Positions 6,440 to 6,556 of a stretch of 6,556 nt of DNA are shown here, in pieces. Position 1 is the first letter of the stretch. Each line of letters opens with the position of its first letter. Below the pieces are notes generated by a model. It was not told the DNA's origin. It was given only the letters and a program-made list of their open reading frames with translations, and did no database searches. The translations under genes were made by a program, and so were the position numbers. The DNA is from Prevotella sp. UBA6387 (GTDB lineage: Bacteria > Bacteroidota > Bacteroidia > Bacteroidales > Bacteroidaceae), in contig DJQL01000019.1 in NCBI GenBank assembly GCA_002437565.1, positions 1-6,556 on the forward strand, read 5' to 3'.

Positions 6440-6556
6440 ATGATGGATTTGCTGTATATAGTGTGGAACCCGTCAGAAGTGATTTTCCACATAGGTTCAT
6501 TTGGCGTGAGGTGGTATGCCATGTGTTGGCTCGTGGGCTTGCTGCTTGGCACATTG
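6440..6556 (+). CDS. lgt: Prolipoprotein diacylglyceryl transferase, N-terminal fragment (runs off the window)
   Basis: Only the first 39 codons are present; the frame is still open at the window end. The translation contains IVWNPSEVIFHIGSFGVRWY (residues 7-26) followed by a hydrophobic stretch with WLVGLLLGTL, matching the Lgt N-terminus, where a short periplasmic segment with I-F-x-I-G and R-W-Y precedes the first membrane helix. Lgt is an inner-membrane enzyme that transfers diacylglycerol from phosphatidylglycerol to the lipobox cysteine of prolipoproteins. The catalytic residues lie beyond the window. There are tandem ATG codons at 6440 and 6443; either could be the start. It follows ychF by 12 bases and is probably co-transcribed with it. 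Confidence 0.9.
   Translation, partial: MMDLLYIVWNPSEVIFHIGSFGVRWYAMCWLVGLLLGTL

Overview
The window reads as ordinary chromosomal housekeeping DNA from a member of the Bacteroidota, most likely Bacteroidales and close to Prevotella/Segatella. Three things point there: a Bacteroidota-type sigma promoter (TTG, 19 bases, TAnnTTTG) in front of the first gene and a looser match in front of ychF, little use of Shine-Dalgarno sites, and proteins that resemble Bacteroides/Prevotella homologues as I recall them. The genes are moderately GC-rich yet favour the ATA isoleucine codon. All genes lie on the plus strand and are tightly packed.

Layout: 1-96 holds no gene I can support. A promoter at 97-126 serves a six-gene run: trpS (tryptophanyl-tRNA synthetase, 151-1242), a U32-family protein of the tRNA U34 hydroxylation type (1232-2473), sufE (Fe-S sulfur acceptor, 2470-2904), a minimal SpoU/TrmH-class RNA 2'-O-methyltransferase (2891-3430), a PfkB-family sugar/nucleoside kinase (3438-4307) and a YitT-family membrane protein (4318-5247). 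The first four overlap by 11, 4 and 14 bases; the next two gaps are 7 and 10 bases. A 76-base gap (5248-5323) holds a probable second promoter and a perfect 16-bp palindrome directly ahead of ychF (5324-6427). After ychF, 12 bases later, comes the start of lgt (prolipoprotein diacylglyceryl transferase), cut by the window end.

How the genes fit together: trpS, the U32 protein and the SpoU methyltransferase all act on RNA, at least two of them probably on tRNA. SufE feeds sulfur to Fe-S cluster assembly, and the U32 family uses an Fe-S cluster, so the first four genes make a plausible tRNA charging and modification unit. The kinase and the YitT protein have no obvious link to it. I see no mobile element, CRISPR array, RNA gene, phage signature or clearly novel system. 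The most useful observations are the resolved trpS start, the gene grouping, the palindrome before ychF and a local codon-use shift inside the kinase gene.
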